A stretch of 64,000 bases of DNA from positions 372,001 to 436,000 of the forward strand of contig OZ255847.1 in assembly GCA_965277855.1 (NCBI GenBank), given 5' to 3'. This document shows, piece after piece, positions 17,119 to 25,023 of the stretch; positions within the stretch are counted from its first letter, which is position 1, and each line of letters begins with the position of its first letter. This stretch comes from Bog-105 sp965277855. GTDB taxonomy: Bacteria > Acidobacteriota > Terriglobia > Bryobacterales > Bryobacteraceae. The notes beneath the pieces were generated by a model, which worked only from the letters and a program-made list of their open reading frames with translations, searched no databases and was not told the origin of the DNA. The translations under genes and the position numbers were made by a program.

Positions 17119-17745
17119 GTGGGGGAAAATAGTCCTGACGATACTTTTCGGGAAAAGCCCTTCTGCATTGCGGGCTTGGGCAATCCCGGCAGCCGCTATG
17201 AGTCAACTCCTCACAATATCGGTTTTCTGGTGGTTGATGAGCTCGCCCGGCGTCATCAGATCCGGGTAGGCAAAAGCGATGGTGCCGCTTTAACCGGCAG
17301 CGGGCAGATCCGGAATCAAAGCGTGGTTCTGGTGAAGCCGCAAAGTTTTATGAATTTGTCAGGCACGGCCATTGGCCCGGTGCTGAGCTACCGTAACCTG
17401 ACGAACCGCGAGTTAATCGTGGTGTATGACGAACTGGACCTGCCTTGGACCGCGCTGCGGATCAAGAAGAACGGTTCGGCGGCTGGGCACAACGGTGTCA
17501 AGTCGATATTGGCTGTATTGAAAACGGATGCTTTCATCCGGGTTCGGGTGGGTATACGCCCGGATCACCCGATCGATGCGGCTGAATATGTTCTCGCTCC
17601 CTGGGAGCGGGAATTGCGGAATGACGTGGATGAGGTGCTGTCGTATACCGCGGATGCCGTCGAATCCATCGTTGCTGAAGGCGCCGATAAGGCCATGGCG
17701 ATTTTTAATCGCCGCGCTCGAGGCATACAAGAAGAGGAAGAATGA
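17119..17745 (+). CDS. pth: Peptidyl-tRNA hydrolase
   Basis: This cytosolic esterase recycles peptidyl-tRNAs released from stalled ribosomes. Its 208 residues include GLGNPGSRYESTPHNIGFLV with the catalytic histidine, the KPQSFMNLSGTAIGPV block, VVYDELDLPW with the catalytic Asp, and the GSAAGHNGVKSI loop. The usual T-R-H-N is T-P-H-N here, a mild deviation next to the catalytic His. The GTG at 17119 gives about 12 residues before the conserved start. The stop overlaps the rpsF ATG (ATGA), so the two are coupled. Confidence 0.93.
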   Translation: MGENSPDDTFREKPFCIAGLGNPGSRYESTPHNIGFLVVDELARRHQIRVGKSDGAALTGSGQIRNQSVVLVKPQSFMNLSGTAIGPVLSYRNLTNRELIVVYDELDLPWTALRIKKNGSAAGHNGVKSILAVLKTDAFIRVRVGIRPDHPIDAAEYVLAPWERELRNDVDEVLSYTADAVESIVAEGADKAMAIFNRRARGIQEEEE

Positions 17746-18239
17746 GAATTTACGAGGAGCTGTTCATTGTGCGGCCGGATGCCACCGATGAAGAAGTGGA
17801 TCCGCTGATCGAACAGCTGAAAAACGTGATCACCCAGAAGGGTGGAACACTGGAGAAAACCGAAAAGTGGGGAGTTCGCAAACTCGCTTACCGGGTCATG
17901 AAACATACCGAAGGGCAGTACATCCTGCTGCACTTCAACGCGGGTCCCGAGGTAGTGCGTGAAGTCGAGCGCCGCTTACGCGTCGCCGATCTGGTTTTGA
18001 AATTTCTCACGGTACGCACCGACGAGAAGATGAAGCGCATCGAGAAGCGCCGGAAAGCGCGTGAAAAACGAGCCGCGCGGAAACCGGTGACCCCGCCCAT
18101 GCCGGCCGCGGTCACTTCACCGCTGTTGCCGGGGGATGCCCCTGCGCCCATGCCCGGTGCACCTGGACCGGCAGCCCCGACGCCGCTCGCACCCACTGTT
18201 GCGTCACCTGCAGGTCCGGAGCCGCCTGCTACTGAGTAG
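17742..18239 (+). CDS. rpsF: Small ribosomal subunit protein bS6 with Pro/Ala-rich tail
   Basis: This S6 protein starts with the family pattern RIYEELFIVRPDATDEEVD and contains GVRKLAYRVMKHTEGQYILL. The folded domain ends at about residue 100. The remaining 60 or so residues are a lysine/arginine stretch (RIEKRRKAREKRAARK) followed by a low-complexity tail of Pro, Ala, Thr and Gly, which is much longer than in E. coli-type S6. The gene overlaps pth by four bases and is followed by rpsR and rplI, the classic S6-S18-L9 order (often with ssb or other insertions, absent here). Confidence 0.95.
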   Translation: MRIYEELFIVRPDATDEEVDPLIEQLKNVITQKGGTLEKTEKWGVRKLAYRVMKHTEGQYILLHFNAGPEVVREVERRLRVADLVLKFLTVRTDEKMKRIEKRRKAREKRAARKPVTPPMPAAVTSPLLPGDAPAPMPGAPGPAAPTPLAPTVASPAGPEPPATE

Positions 18240-18256
18240 TCGGAGGGAATGATTAT

Positions 18257-18559
18257 ATGCCAGAACAAAGAGGCGGCCGCCCGATTGCGGCCTCACAACG
18301 CCCTACCGGCGGCGATAAAGCCATCGCGACAGGTAAGAAACAGTATTTCCGGCGCAAGAAAGTTTGCCGTTTCTGCGTCGATAAGGTCGACGATATCAAC
18401 TACAAGGACGCCAAGCTGCTTGCCAGCTTCGTTTCCGAACGCGGCAAGATTACTCCAAGACGCATATCTGGTGTTTGCACGCCGCATCAAAAGCGGCTCA
18501 GTCAAGCGATCAAACAGGCGCGCAACATTGCTTTGCTAGCTTTCGCCTCGCGCGTCTGA
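18257..18559 (+). CDS. rpsR: Small ribosomal subunit protein bS18
   Basis: This is a 100-residue S18 that binds the 30S platform beside S6. The core KYFRRKK-like segment KQYFRRKKVCRFCVDKVDDI is followed by INYKDAKLLASFVSERGKI, TPRRISGVC and RLSQAIKQARNIALLAF. CRFC together with C/H in GVCTPHQ suggests the zinc-binding form. The first 25 residues are a flexible Gly/Arg-rich extension. GGAGG lies nine bases before the ATG. Confidence 0.95.
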   Translation: MPEQRGGRPIAASQRPTGGDKAIATGKKQYFRRKKVCRFCVDKVDDINYKDAKLLASFVSERGKITPRRISGVCTPHQKRLSQAIKQARNIALLAFASRV

Positions 18560-18577
18560 ACAGGAGCTTAGATCATC

Positions 18578-19021
18578 ATGGAAGTCATTCTCAGAGAAGA
18601 TGTAGATAACGTCGGATCGCGCGGCGCAATCGTGAAAGTCGCTAACGGGTACGCGCGGAATTTCCTGCTACCCAAGCGGCTCGCGGTCGCCGCTACCGCC
18701 TCCAACAAGAAGATCGTCGAACAGGAACGGGAAGGATATCTGCGCCGTGAGGCGAAGGTGAAGAACGATGCCGAGGACCTGGCCAAACTCATGGCAAACG
18801 TCGCCGTCACACTGCGCCGTCGCGTCGGCGAAAATGACCACCTGTTCGGTTCAGTCACCGCGGCCGATATTGCCGATGCGCTCGAAGCTCAAAACTTTCG
18901 TATCGAGCGCCGCAAAATTCAGCTTGACGAACCCATTCGCACCGTCGGCGAACACAAGGTGCCGTTGCGCCTTTATCGCGATGTTTCCGTCGACGTCAAC
19001 GTGATCGTGGAACCGGAATAA
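18578..19021 (+). CDS. rplI: Large ribosomal subunit protein bL9
   Basis: This is a 147-residue L9 of normal length. The N-terminal 23S-binding domain reads EVILREDVDNVGSRGAIVKV and ANGYARNFLLPKRLAV. A long helix connects it to a C-terminal domain with ENDHLFGSVTAADIADAL. CAGGAG precedes the ATG. It closes the S6-S18-L9 set; a HEAT-repeat gene follows after only six bases and is probably cotranscribed. Confidence 0.96.
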   Translation: MEVILREDVDNVGSRGAIVKVANGYARNFLLPKRLAVAATASNKKIVEQEREGYLRREAKVKNDAEDLAKLMANVAVTLRRRVGENDHLFGSVTAADIADALEAQNFRIERRKIQLDEPIRTVGEHKVPLRLYRDVSVDVNVIVEPE

Positions 19022-19027
19022 CTGCTA

Positions 19028-20428
19028 TTGTTCCTCGATCCCGACAAACTGCACGAAGTAAGTCCAGCCGAGATTCTCGATTCCGCCTCGCGCGGCCATC
19101 TCGGCCTGGACCATCGTTTCTTACACGCCTTGCTCGACCGGCCGGAAGAGTCGTTGCCGGCCATACGCGCTGCTGCCGAGCGCGATCGCAGCAACGACAC
19201 GGTCGATCTGGCGCCGGAGCTGTTGTCGATTTTGCGTCACTGGAAAGCTCCCGGCTCCGTGCCGTTCCTTATTTCCTACCTCAAGGAAGATCCGGAAAAT
19301 GTGCCGGACGAACTCGTCGAGACTCTGGTCGGCCTGGGCAAACAAGCGCTCGAACCCCTGCTTGCTCTTTACGCCGAACTCGAAGAAGAGCAGTCGGGCG
19401 AAGTCGCCTTTATCCTGGCGAATCTGAAGGTGCGCGACGAGCGTATCATGCGCATCCTGGTCGACCGCCTCGAATACGATCTCTCCGATACGCTCCTGCT
19501 GCTGGGCATCTACGGCGACCCGGTTACCATCCCGGTGCTCGAAGCGGTATCGCGGAATCTTGGCCTGGGTGAAGAGCTTGTCAAGCAGGAGGTCGTCGAC
19601 ATTCTCGAAACGCTGCGCAAAGAACAGCCTTGGCAGCAGGATGAGGCGCCGGAAGAGTTCGACATCTGGTCGCTGTATCCGGAAACCGACGAACTCCCGA
19701 TGGACCTGCTCGACGAAGACGAACGTGTGGAACTGCTGACCCATCCCGTTGCCGAGGTGCGCGCCGCCGCCGCGCACTCATTCTTCAACACCGACCTCGC
19801 GCCCGACCAGCGCAAGCAGATCCTGTCTCTAGCCCAGCACGATGAATCACCGACCGTGCGGGCGCGCTCGTGGGAAGCGCTCATCAATTCCACCGAAGAG
19901 ATCGCCGTGGTAGACGCTATGCTCGCGGCGCTCCGGTCTCCTGACCTGCCAATTGAAGAGCGCAGCGGCCTGATCGTCGGGCTTGCTCCAGAAGCGGATC
20001 GTAACGAAGTACGCGACGCCATCATCGCCACTTATGAACAGCCGGCCGCGCGCGCCAAAGCGCTCGAAGCCATGTGGCGCTCGATGCATCCGGCCTTTCA
20101 GAATTACTTCGCCGGGAATCTCGAATCTTCCGACCTCGAAGTCCAGCGCGGCGCAATCTGGGGCGTAGGCTACTACAGCCTGCGCAGTGAACTCGATCAC
20201 CTTCGCAAGTTTTTTTCGAACGACGAATTGCGCCCGGACGCACTTTTCGCCTATGCGCTCGCCATGCCGGCCGAAGTCTCGCGCGGTCGCATGAAAGGCC
20301 TTCTCAGCCGCATCGAGAAAGATGCCAAAGGCCTCTCCGAAATGGAAGAAGAGCTGGTAAAAGCTGCGCTTGATGAACGCCTCATGCTCGCGGGCAAAGA
20401 GCCTGTGTTCCGGCAAATGGAAGATTAG
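19028..20428 (+). CDS. HEAT-repeat protein of unknown function
   Basis: This is a 466-residue, very acidic cytosolic protein without a signal peptide. It consists of about ten helical pairs of HEAT or PBS-lyase-HEAT type; clear examples are VPFLISYLKEDPENVPDELV, LLTHPVAEVRAAAAHSFF and LAQHDESPTVRARSWEALIN. No catalytic motif is seen. It starts at TTG 19028 just six bases after rplI, so it is likely cotranscribed with rpsF-rpsR-rplI and may be a scaffold linked to translation; that role is inference from position. It ends two bases from the convergent ADOP permease gene. Codon use matches its neighbours. Confidence 0.75.
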   Translation: MFLDPDKLHEVSPAEILDSASRGHLGLDHRFLHALLDRPEESLPAIRAAAERDRSNDTVDLAPELLSILRHWKAPGSVPFLISYLKEDPENVPDELVETLVGLGKQALEPLLALYAELEEEQSGEVAFILANLKVRDERIMRILVDRLEYDLSDTLLLLGIYGDPVTIPVLEAVSRNLGLGEELVKQEVVDILETLRKEQPWQQDEAPEEFDIWSLYPETDELPMDLLDEDERVELLTHPVAEVRAAAAHSFFNTDLAPDQRKQILSLAQHDESPTVRARSWEALINSTEEIAVVDAMLAALRSPDLPIEERSGLIVGLAPEADRNEVRDAIIATYEQPAARAKALEAMWRSMHPAFQNYFAGNLESSDLEVQRGAIWGVGYYSLRSELDHLRKFFSNDELRPDALFAYALAMPAEVSRGRMKGLLSRIEKDAKGLSEMEEELVKAALDERLMLAGKEPVFRQMED

Positions 20429-20430
20429 TT

Positions 20431-23184
20431 CTACTCGTGGCGCAGGGCCGCCATCGGATCCAGTTTGGAAGCTCGTCGTGCGGGCAAGTACGCCGCGCTA
20501 AACGCCACGATCAATAGCAAGATGGCTGCTAAGGCCAACGTGAGCGGATCTTGCGGAGCAATACCGTAGAGCCGGTTCATAATCAAACGCGAAGCGCCGT
20601 AAGCGAGGCCCGCGCCTGCTGCCAGTCCGGCGATCACGAGCCCGCTGGTCTCTCGGAGGATCATCGCGATAACGCGGCGAGGTCGCGCTCCCAGGGCGAT
20701 GCGGACCGCGATTTCGCCTGTGCGTCGCGCGATTCCATAGGAGAGCACGCCGTACAATCCGACAGCGGCCAGCATCAAGGCAACGCTCCCGAACACGACG
20801 GCGAGTTGGGCAGTCGTTCGGTCCTGCGCCGTCAAAGGGGCTATCTGCTCTTCAATTGAATTTGCGGATTCAATGGGTAGCGTAGGGTCCACGCGCCGAA
20901 ACGCCTGCCGCACGGCGGCCAGTACCGGCGCGGTTCCGGCAGACGTACGGATCAGGAACTTCGGACTAGCGGCAGAGGAAAGATCCTGCTGTTGCGCTAT
21001 AAAGTAGCGCGGCTCGACCTCGCTGCGCAGAGTCTGGGTACGTGCGTTATGGGCGACACCGATCACTCGATAATGGATTCGCTCGGTGGCTGTGCCGGTT
21101 GTCGTAATTTGCATCCCGATAGGATTGCGTCCAGCGAAAAACCGTGCGTCGAAGGCCTGGTTGATCACGCAGACTTTTGGTGCGCCTTCACGGTCGCGAT
21201 CGAGGATTTCGCGCCCTAGAGCAAGCGGAACGCCCAAAGCCGAAAAGTAGCCAGGCCCGACGCGATCCAGGGCCGATGCGCGATCGCTATCTTTCTTGGG
21301 CGCGAAACCTTCTACCTCGATCGACGAGTTAGATTCGCCGCCGCTGAAGACGCCGAGTTCTGAAAAGCTCGCTGCTTGTACTCCGGGGATGCGCTGGATT
21401 TCTGCGGGCAGCTCACGAAGCAGCCGGCCGCGGCGTGCATTGTCGTAAGCAGACTCAGGTAAATCGATGCGCAGGAGCAGGAGATGCCGGGCGGGATAGC
21501 CGAGGTCCAGATGCTGCAGATTGTAAAAAGTCCGCGTGAATAATCCGGCACCCACCAGGAGCGGCACCGAAAGCGCCAGTTGCAGGCTCACCAGGGAGCG
21601 GCCAAAGCGCTGGCGTCCAACACCGCCGATGGAGCTGCGGCTATGTTCCTTCAGGGCGATTCCGGCATCAGCTCTCGTGGCTTGCCATGCCGGGAGAAGG
21701 CCAAACAGCAAAGCGGCTGCCAGCGTTCCCGCCAGAGTGAAGACCAGTAGGAGCGGGTCGAGCGTGAAACTCATCCGAAAGTTCTTGTCCGCTTGGACAA
21801 TCATCCGCACGAGGGCGCTGTGGAGAAGAAAGGCAACGGCGAGACCGGCTGCGCCGCCAAGAGAAGCCAGCAGCAAACTCTCCGTGACCAACTGTCTGAT
21901 GAGTCGTCCGCGGCTGGCACCTAGCGAGAGCCGTAACGCCATCTCCGGGTTTCGCGCTGCGCCTCGCGCCAGCTGCAGGTTGGCCAGATTCGCGCAAGCG
22001 ATCAAAAGCAGCAGACCGACCGCTCCCAGCAGCGCGGTGAGCGACGTGGAAAAATCAGCGCGTATTCTCGAAGCGCCACGAGCTCCCGGCTGGATGTTGA
22101 GGCGCTGATCGAATAGTTCGCGGCGGCGTTCGGGGGAAGTGACCGAGCCATAGAATGTCTCAAGCCCGCTTTTGAAAATGGCGTTGGCCTCGGCGCCAGC
22201 CCGCGCGAGCGACACTCCCGGTTTGAGGCGTCCGAAGACGTGGAGCCACATGATCTTTTCCGGAGGTTTTTCGTGAAGCCAATCAACGCCGGGCACGATG
22301 GCGGGCTGCATCCTGAGCGGAATCCAAAGATCAGGCTGCTGTCCGGCGGTTTCACCTATGAAACCGCGCGGCGCGACGCCAATTATGGTTAGGGAAGCTT
22401 TGGGCACGATGGAAGGCGAGGAAAACGTCGGGGTGGTCGCGATACCGAGCGTTTTCCCCAACACATCCGTGCTGCCGCCGAAGCGGCGCTGCCAGTAGCT
22501 GTAGCTGATGACGGCATGAGGCAGAGCGGCGCGGTCATCATTTGCTGTGAATACGCGGCCGAAGACCGGGCTTACGCCCAGCACTTGAAAATATCCGCCC
22601 GAAACCAGACGCTCGTGCGCCTGTTCCCACGCGCCGCCTGGAAAACGAACCTGCCAGTCGGCGAGCCCGCTTTGCGATGCGGTCATTCCCGAGAAGCTTC
22701 TGGCCTGGTCTCGTAGTTGTTCGAACTCGGCGTAGCTGAGCCAGTTTCTATTCCCTGTCACGTTGCCGTGCCATCCGCCGGCTTCCCCGGGGTTGGACAA
22801 GATCGCCAATTCTTCCGGATGGCGGACTACCGGCAGCGAAGCATGCAACACGCCGTTCCAGAGACTGAAAATCGCGGTGTTGGCGCCGATGCCGAGCGCC
22901 AGCGAGAGAATGGCGACAATTGCGAAGCTGGGCTTGGCAGCCATGGTGCGCAGCGCGTAGCGCAGGTCTTGATGAATCACGTGGCAATGCTCCTTCGGTG
23001 CGATCGTGAATGTGTCGAAAGCGGCTTGTGCCCATAGCCTGGCTTGTTTAGGCAGACCACCGTTGCGCCGGGCTTCGCCCATTTGCTCAGCGAACATGAG
23101 GCGCATCTGGCTGCCGTACTCATCCCGGAACGCGGCCGGATAAAAGCGCAAGAACGCTCCGTAGACGGCTTGGGAGCACATCAT
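20431..23184 (-). CDS. ADOP family ABC-type permease (MacB/FtsX-like), copy 1
   Basis: This is a 917-residue inner-membrane protein of the 'acidobacterial duplicated orphan permease' type. An amphipathic N-terminal segment (AVYGAFLRFYPAAFRDEYGS) leads into the first MacB-like half: membrane entry ILSLALGIGANTAIFSLWNG, a periplasmic MacB_PCD domain to about residue 330, then a FtsX domain with ACANLANLQLARGAARNPEM. A second PCD/FtsX half ends with GLYGVLSYGIARRTGEIAVR and the terminal YLPARRASKLDPMAALRHE. No ATPase gene adjoins it, hence 'orphan'. It overlaps the padR gene by four bases, so the regulator and permease form a unit. The substrate is unknown. Confidence 0.9.
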   Translation of the reverse strand: MMCSQAVYGAFLRFYPAAFRDEYGSQMRLMFAEQMGEARRNGGLPKQARLWAQAAFDTFTIAPKEHCHVIHQDLRYALRTMAAKPSFAIVAILSLALGIGANTAIFSLWNGVLHASLPVVRHPEELAILSNPGEAGGWHGNVTGNRNWLSYAEFEQLRDQARSFSGMTASQSGLADWQVRFPGGAWEQAHERLVSGGYFQVLGVSPVFGRVFTANDDRAALPHAVISYSYWQRRFGGSTDVLGKTLGIATTPTFSSPSIVPKASLTIIGVAPRGFIGETAGQQPDLWIPLRMQPAIVPGVDWLHEKPPEKIMWLHVFGRLKPGVSLARAGAEANAIFKSGLETFYGSVTSPERRRELFDQRLNIQPGARGASRIRADFSTSLTALLGAVGLLLLIACANLANLQLARGAARNPEMALRLSLGASRGRLIRQLVTESLLLASLGGAAGLAVAFLLHSALVRMIVQADKNFRMSFTLDPLLLVFTLAGTLAAALLFGLLPAWQATRADAGIALKEHSRSSIGGVGRQRFGRSLVSLQLALSVPLLVGAGLFTRTFYNLQHLDLGYPARHLLLLRIDLPESAYDNARRGRLLRELPAEIQRIPGVQAASFSELGVFSGGESNSSIEVEGFAPKKDSDRASALDRVGPGYFSALGVPLALGREILDRDREGAPKVCVINQAFDARFFAGRNPIGMQITTTGTATERIHYRVIGVAHNARTQTLRSEVEPRYFIAQQQDLSSAASPKFLIRTSAGTAPVLAAVRQAFRRVDPTLPIESANSIEEQIAPLTAQDRTTAQLAVVFGSVALMLAAVGLYGVLSYGIARRTGEIAVRIALGARPRRVIAMILRETSGLVIAGLAAGAGLAYGASRLIMNRLYGIAPQDPLTLALAAILLLIVAFSAAYLPARRASKLDPMAALRHE

Positions 23185-23540
23185 TTTGACGCCTTGGGCA
23201 CCAGGCCGGTCGCGTGCGCTTGTTGCAGAAGTGTATTTAGGCGATTCACTTCGGCTGCCGCCACTTTCTTTCCAAAACGTGTCAGGCGGTAGTAGCGCCG
23301 GCGCTCGTCGGTGCTTGCCGGGTCCGGGCTTTCCGCCAATTCTTCGATCAATCCTTGTTCAAGCATGCGCCGGATTGAACTGTAGAGAGTCCCGGCGCTC
23401 AACTGCACCTTGCCGCCGGTTCTCGCCGCGACATCCTGCATGATGGAGTAGCCGTGGCGGTCGCGATCGGCGAGCGCAATCAGGATGTGGAAGACGGGAG
23501 CCGGGAGCGGCAGGAAGGAATCTGGCTTTGAATCGTGCAT
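23181..23540 (-). CDS. PadR-family transcriptional regulator paired with ADOP copy 1
   Basis: This is a PadR winged-helix regulator of about 119 residues. The DNA-binding part reads FHILIALADRDRHGYSIMQD, then LSAGTLYSSIRRMLEQGLIE and RRRYYRLTRFGKKVAAAE, the usual order of helices and wing; the C-terminal helix (RLNTLLQQAHA) is short, as in PadR-s1. I place the start at ATG 23540; an in-frame TTG lies at 23558. Its stop overlaps the start of the permease (ATGA). It probably represses its own operon through the inverted repeat at 23560-23578. Confidence 0.88.
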   Translation of the reverse strand: MHDSKPDSFLPLPAPVFHILIALADRDRHGYSIMQDVAARTGGKVQLSAGTLYSSIRRMLEQGLIEELAESPDPASTDERRRYYRLTRFGKKVAAAEVNRLNTLLQQAHATGLVPKASK

Positions 23541-23559
23541 ACACTCTACCGGCTTCAAC

Positions 23560-23600
23560 TATACCGTAAACGAGTATATTTGTCTACGATGCAGAGTTAA
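23560..23600 (-). promoter_or_regulatory. Candidate promoter with overlapping PadR operator
   Basis: On the minus strand TTAACT (23595-23600) and TATACT (23573-23578) are 16 bases apart. The -10 box lies in one arm of an inverted repeat TATAC-N9-GTATA (23560-23578), about 20 bases upstream of the padR start. PadR regulators commonly bind such short palindromes over their own promoters; the assignment is by analogy. Confidence 0.4.
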
Positions 23601-24940
23601 CGACCCGGCGTGACCTGTTTGCCGCCGTGAAAAATCATGTCGATCTTTTCCGTGTTCCGAATGTCGTCGGTAGGGTCCGCATTCAGCACCAGCACATCGG
23701 CCTGCTTGCCTTTCTCGATTGTGCCGGACTTCGCTTCGATCCCTAGCATCACGGCGTTCACAGCGGTCGCCGAGTGAATCGCCTGTAGGGGAGTCAGGCC
23801 CGCGTCGACCAACAACTGCAGTTCGCGATGTTCCGCAAAGCCTTGCAGCCGGTAAGGATTTGCGCCCGAATCCGTTCCGAAGGCCACCAGCGCTCCCGCG
23901 TCAGCCAGCTTCTTGACATTCACCATCGCGGTTTTCATCGCCTGCCGGTGCACCGGCGTGGATTTATCGTTTTTGATCTTCGTCTGGTACTCGGGCGAGA
24001 CGAGTTCTTTCGCCAGTTCTGGACTGAGCGCGTCCTTGAAGAAGGCCGTATCCATCCAGGCCGGATGATCGGCATACCCGTAGAACGATTCTTCCAGCTG
24101 CAGCGTGGGAATGTAATAGACCCGTTTGTCTCGAATCGTCTGAATCGTTTGGCTATCCAGTTCGCTGTCTCGAATGCTGTGCGCGATGATATCGACCCCG
24201 TCCGCCAGCAGCTGTTTCGCGTCGGACTGATAATACAAATGCGCGGCGATGTGCAGGCCCTGCTTGTGCGTCTCGTCTACCGCGGCCGCGTCCACATCGG
24301 GCTTCTGCTTGGGCAGCTTTCCTAAATTATCGTCGATCCAGATCTTAATAAGGTTGGGATGGCGCGCCGCCATTTCATCGACATCTTTGCGCACCTCATC
24401 CGGCGTAGCGGGCCGGTAAAGCTGATCGTCGCCTACCTTCACCGGAGGCATGCCATTCGGTGTTCCAATTCCCCGATCCGCCGTGAGAATCGTCGCGCCT
24501 CCCAGCTTTCCCTGCGCTTGTTCGCTGCGCAGTTCGTACAGCAGATCTTTATTCATGCCGAGTGAAATCATGGTTGTTACGCCATACCGCTCGTACTGCG
24601 CCAGCTGCTGCGCGATGTTGTCGCGCGTGTAATTGGCGGGACTGACCGACGTCCCCTTTACCAGGCCGAGATGGCCGTGGCCATTGATCAATCCAGGCAT
24701 CACCGTCTTGCCCGTTAGGTTGAGTAGCTTGGCATTCGGCGGGAAGACAATACGCAGCAAAGCCGAACGCACTTCGGTAATCTGTCCGCCGGTGATCGTA
24801 ATTTGCATGTGATCCCGCGGCGTGCTTCCGGTTCCATCGATCAGCCGTACATCCTGCAGAACAATCGGCTGCGTCGACTCCTGCGCATATCCCATCGTGA
24901 CTGCCAGTCCGAGTATCGCGAGTAGTTTCACGACACTCAT
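23597..24940 (-). CDS. Exported amidohydrolase (imidazolonepropionase/prolidase-like)
   Basis: This is a 447-residue metal-dependent hydrolase of the amidohydrolase superfamily. A signal peptide (VVKLLAILGLAVTMGYAQ) directs it out of the cytoplasm. The metal-binding HxH is in INGHGHLGLV, further ligands are in LHIAAHLYYQSD and VDIIAHSIRD, and the catalytic Asp is in VAFGTDSGANPY. The frame closes with the typical IEKGKQADVLVLNADP. Members of this group include Xaa-Pro dipeptidases and secreted cyclic-amide hydrolases; I cannot choose the substrate. It is followed on the same strand by padR after 37 bases but a separate promoter seems to serve padR. Confidence 0.85.
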   Translation of the reverse strand: MSVVKLLAILGLAVTMGYAQESTQPIVLQDVRLIDGTGSTPRDHMQITITGGQITEVRSALLRIVFPPNAKLLNLTGKTVMPGLINGHGHLGLVKGTSVSPANYTRDNIAQQLAQYERYGVTTMISLGMNKDLLYELRSEQAQGKLGGATILTADRGIGTPNGMPPVKVGDDQLYRPATPDEVRKDVDEMAARHPNLIKIWIDDNLGKLPKQKPDVDAAAVDETHKQGLHIAAHLYYQSDAKQLLADGVDIIAHSIRDSELDSQTIQTIRDKRVYYIPTLQLEESFYGYADHPAWMDTAFFKDALSPELAKELVSPEYQTKIKNDKSTPVHRQAMKTAMVNVKKLADAGALVAFGTDSGANPYRLQGFAEHRELQLLVDAGLTPLQAIHSATAVNAVMLGIEAKSGTIEKGKQADVLVLNADPTDDIRNTEKIDMIFHGGKQVTPGR

Positions 24941-25023
24941 GATGGCAAATTCACTTCGTAGGTGAAATGCAGGATTGGGATGGGGGCGCTTACGCTTCCT
25001 GCTCGGAGCCGGGATTTGGTAGC

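Noticed and set aside
20431..23184. Considered as a macrolide exporter MacB
   Set aside because: It has no ATPase domain or adjacent ATPase or MacA gene; the duplicated permease layout is ADOP.
24950..24968. TTCAC...GTGAA hairpin between the permease and amidohydrolase genes
   Set aside because: A stem of five with no T-run is too weak to call a terminator.
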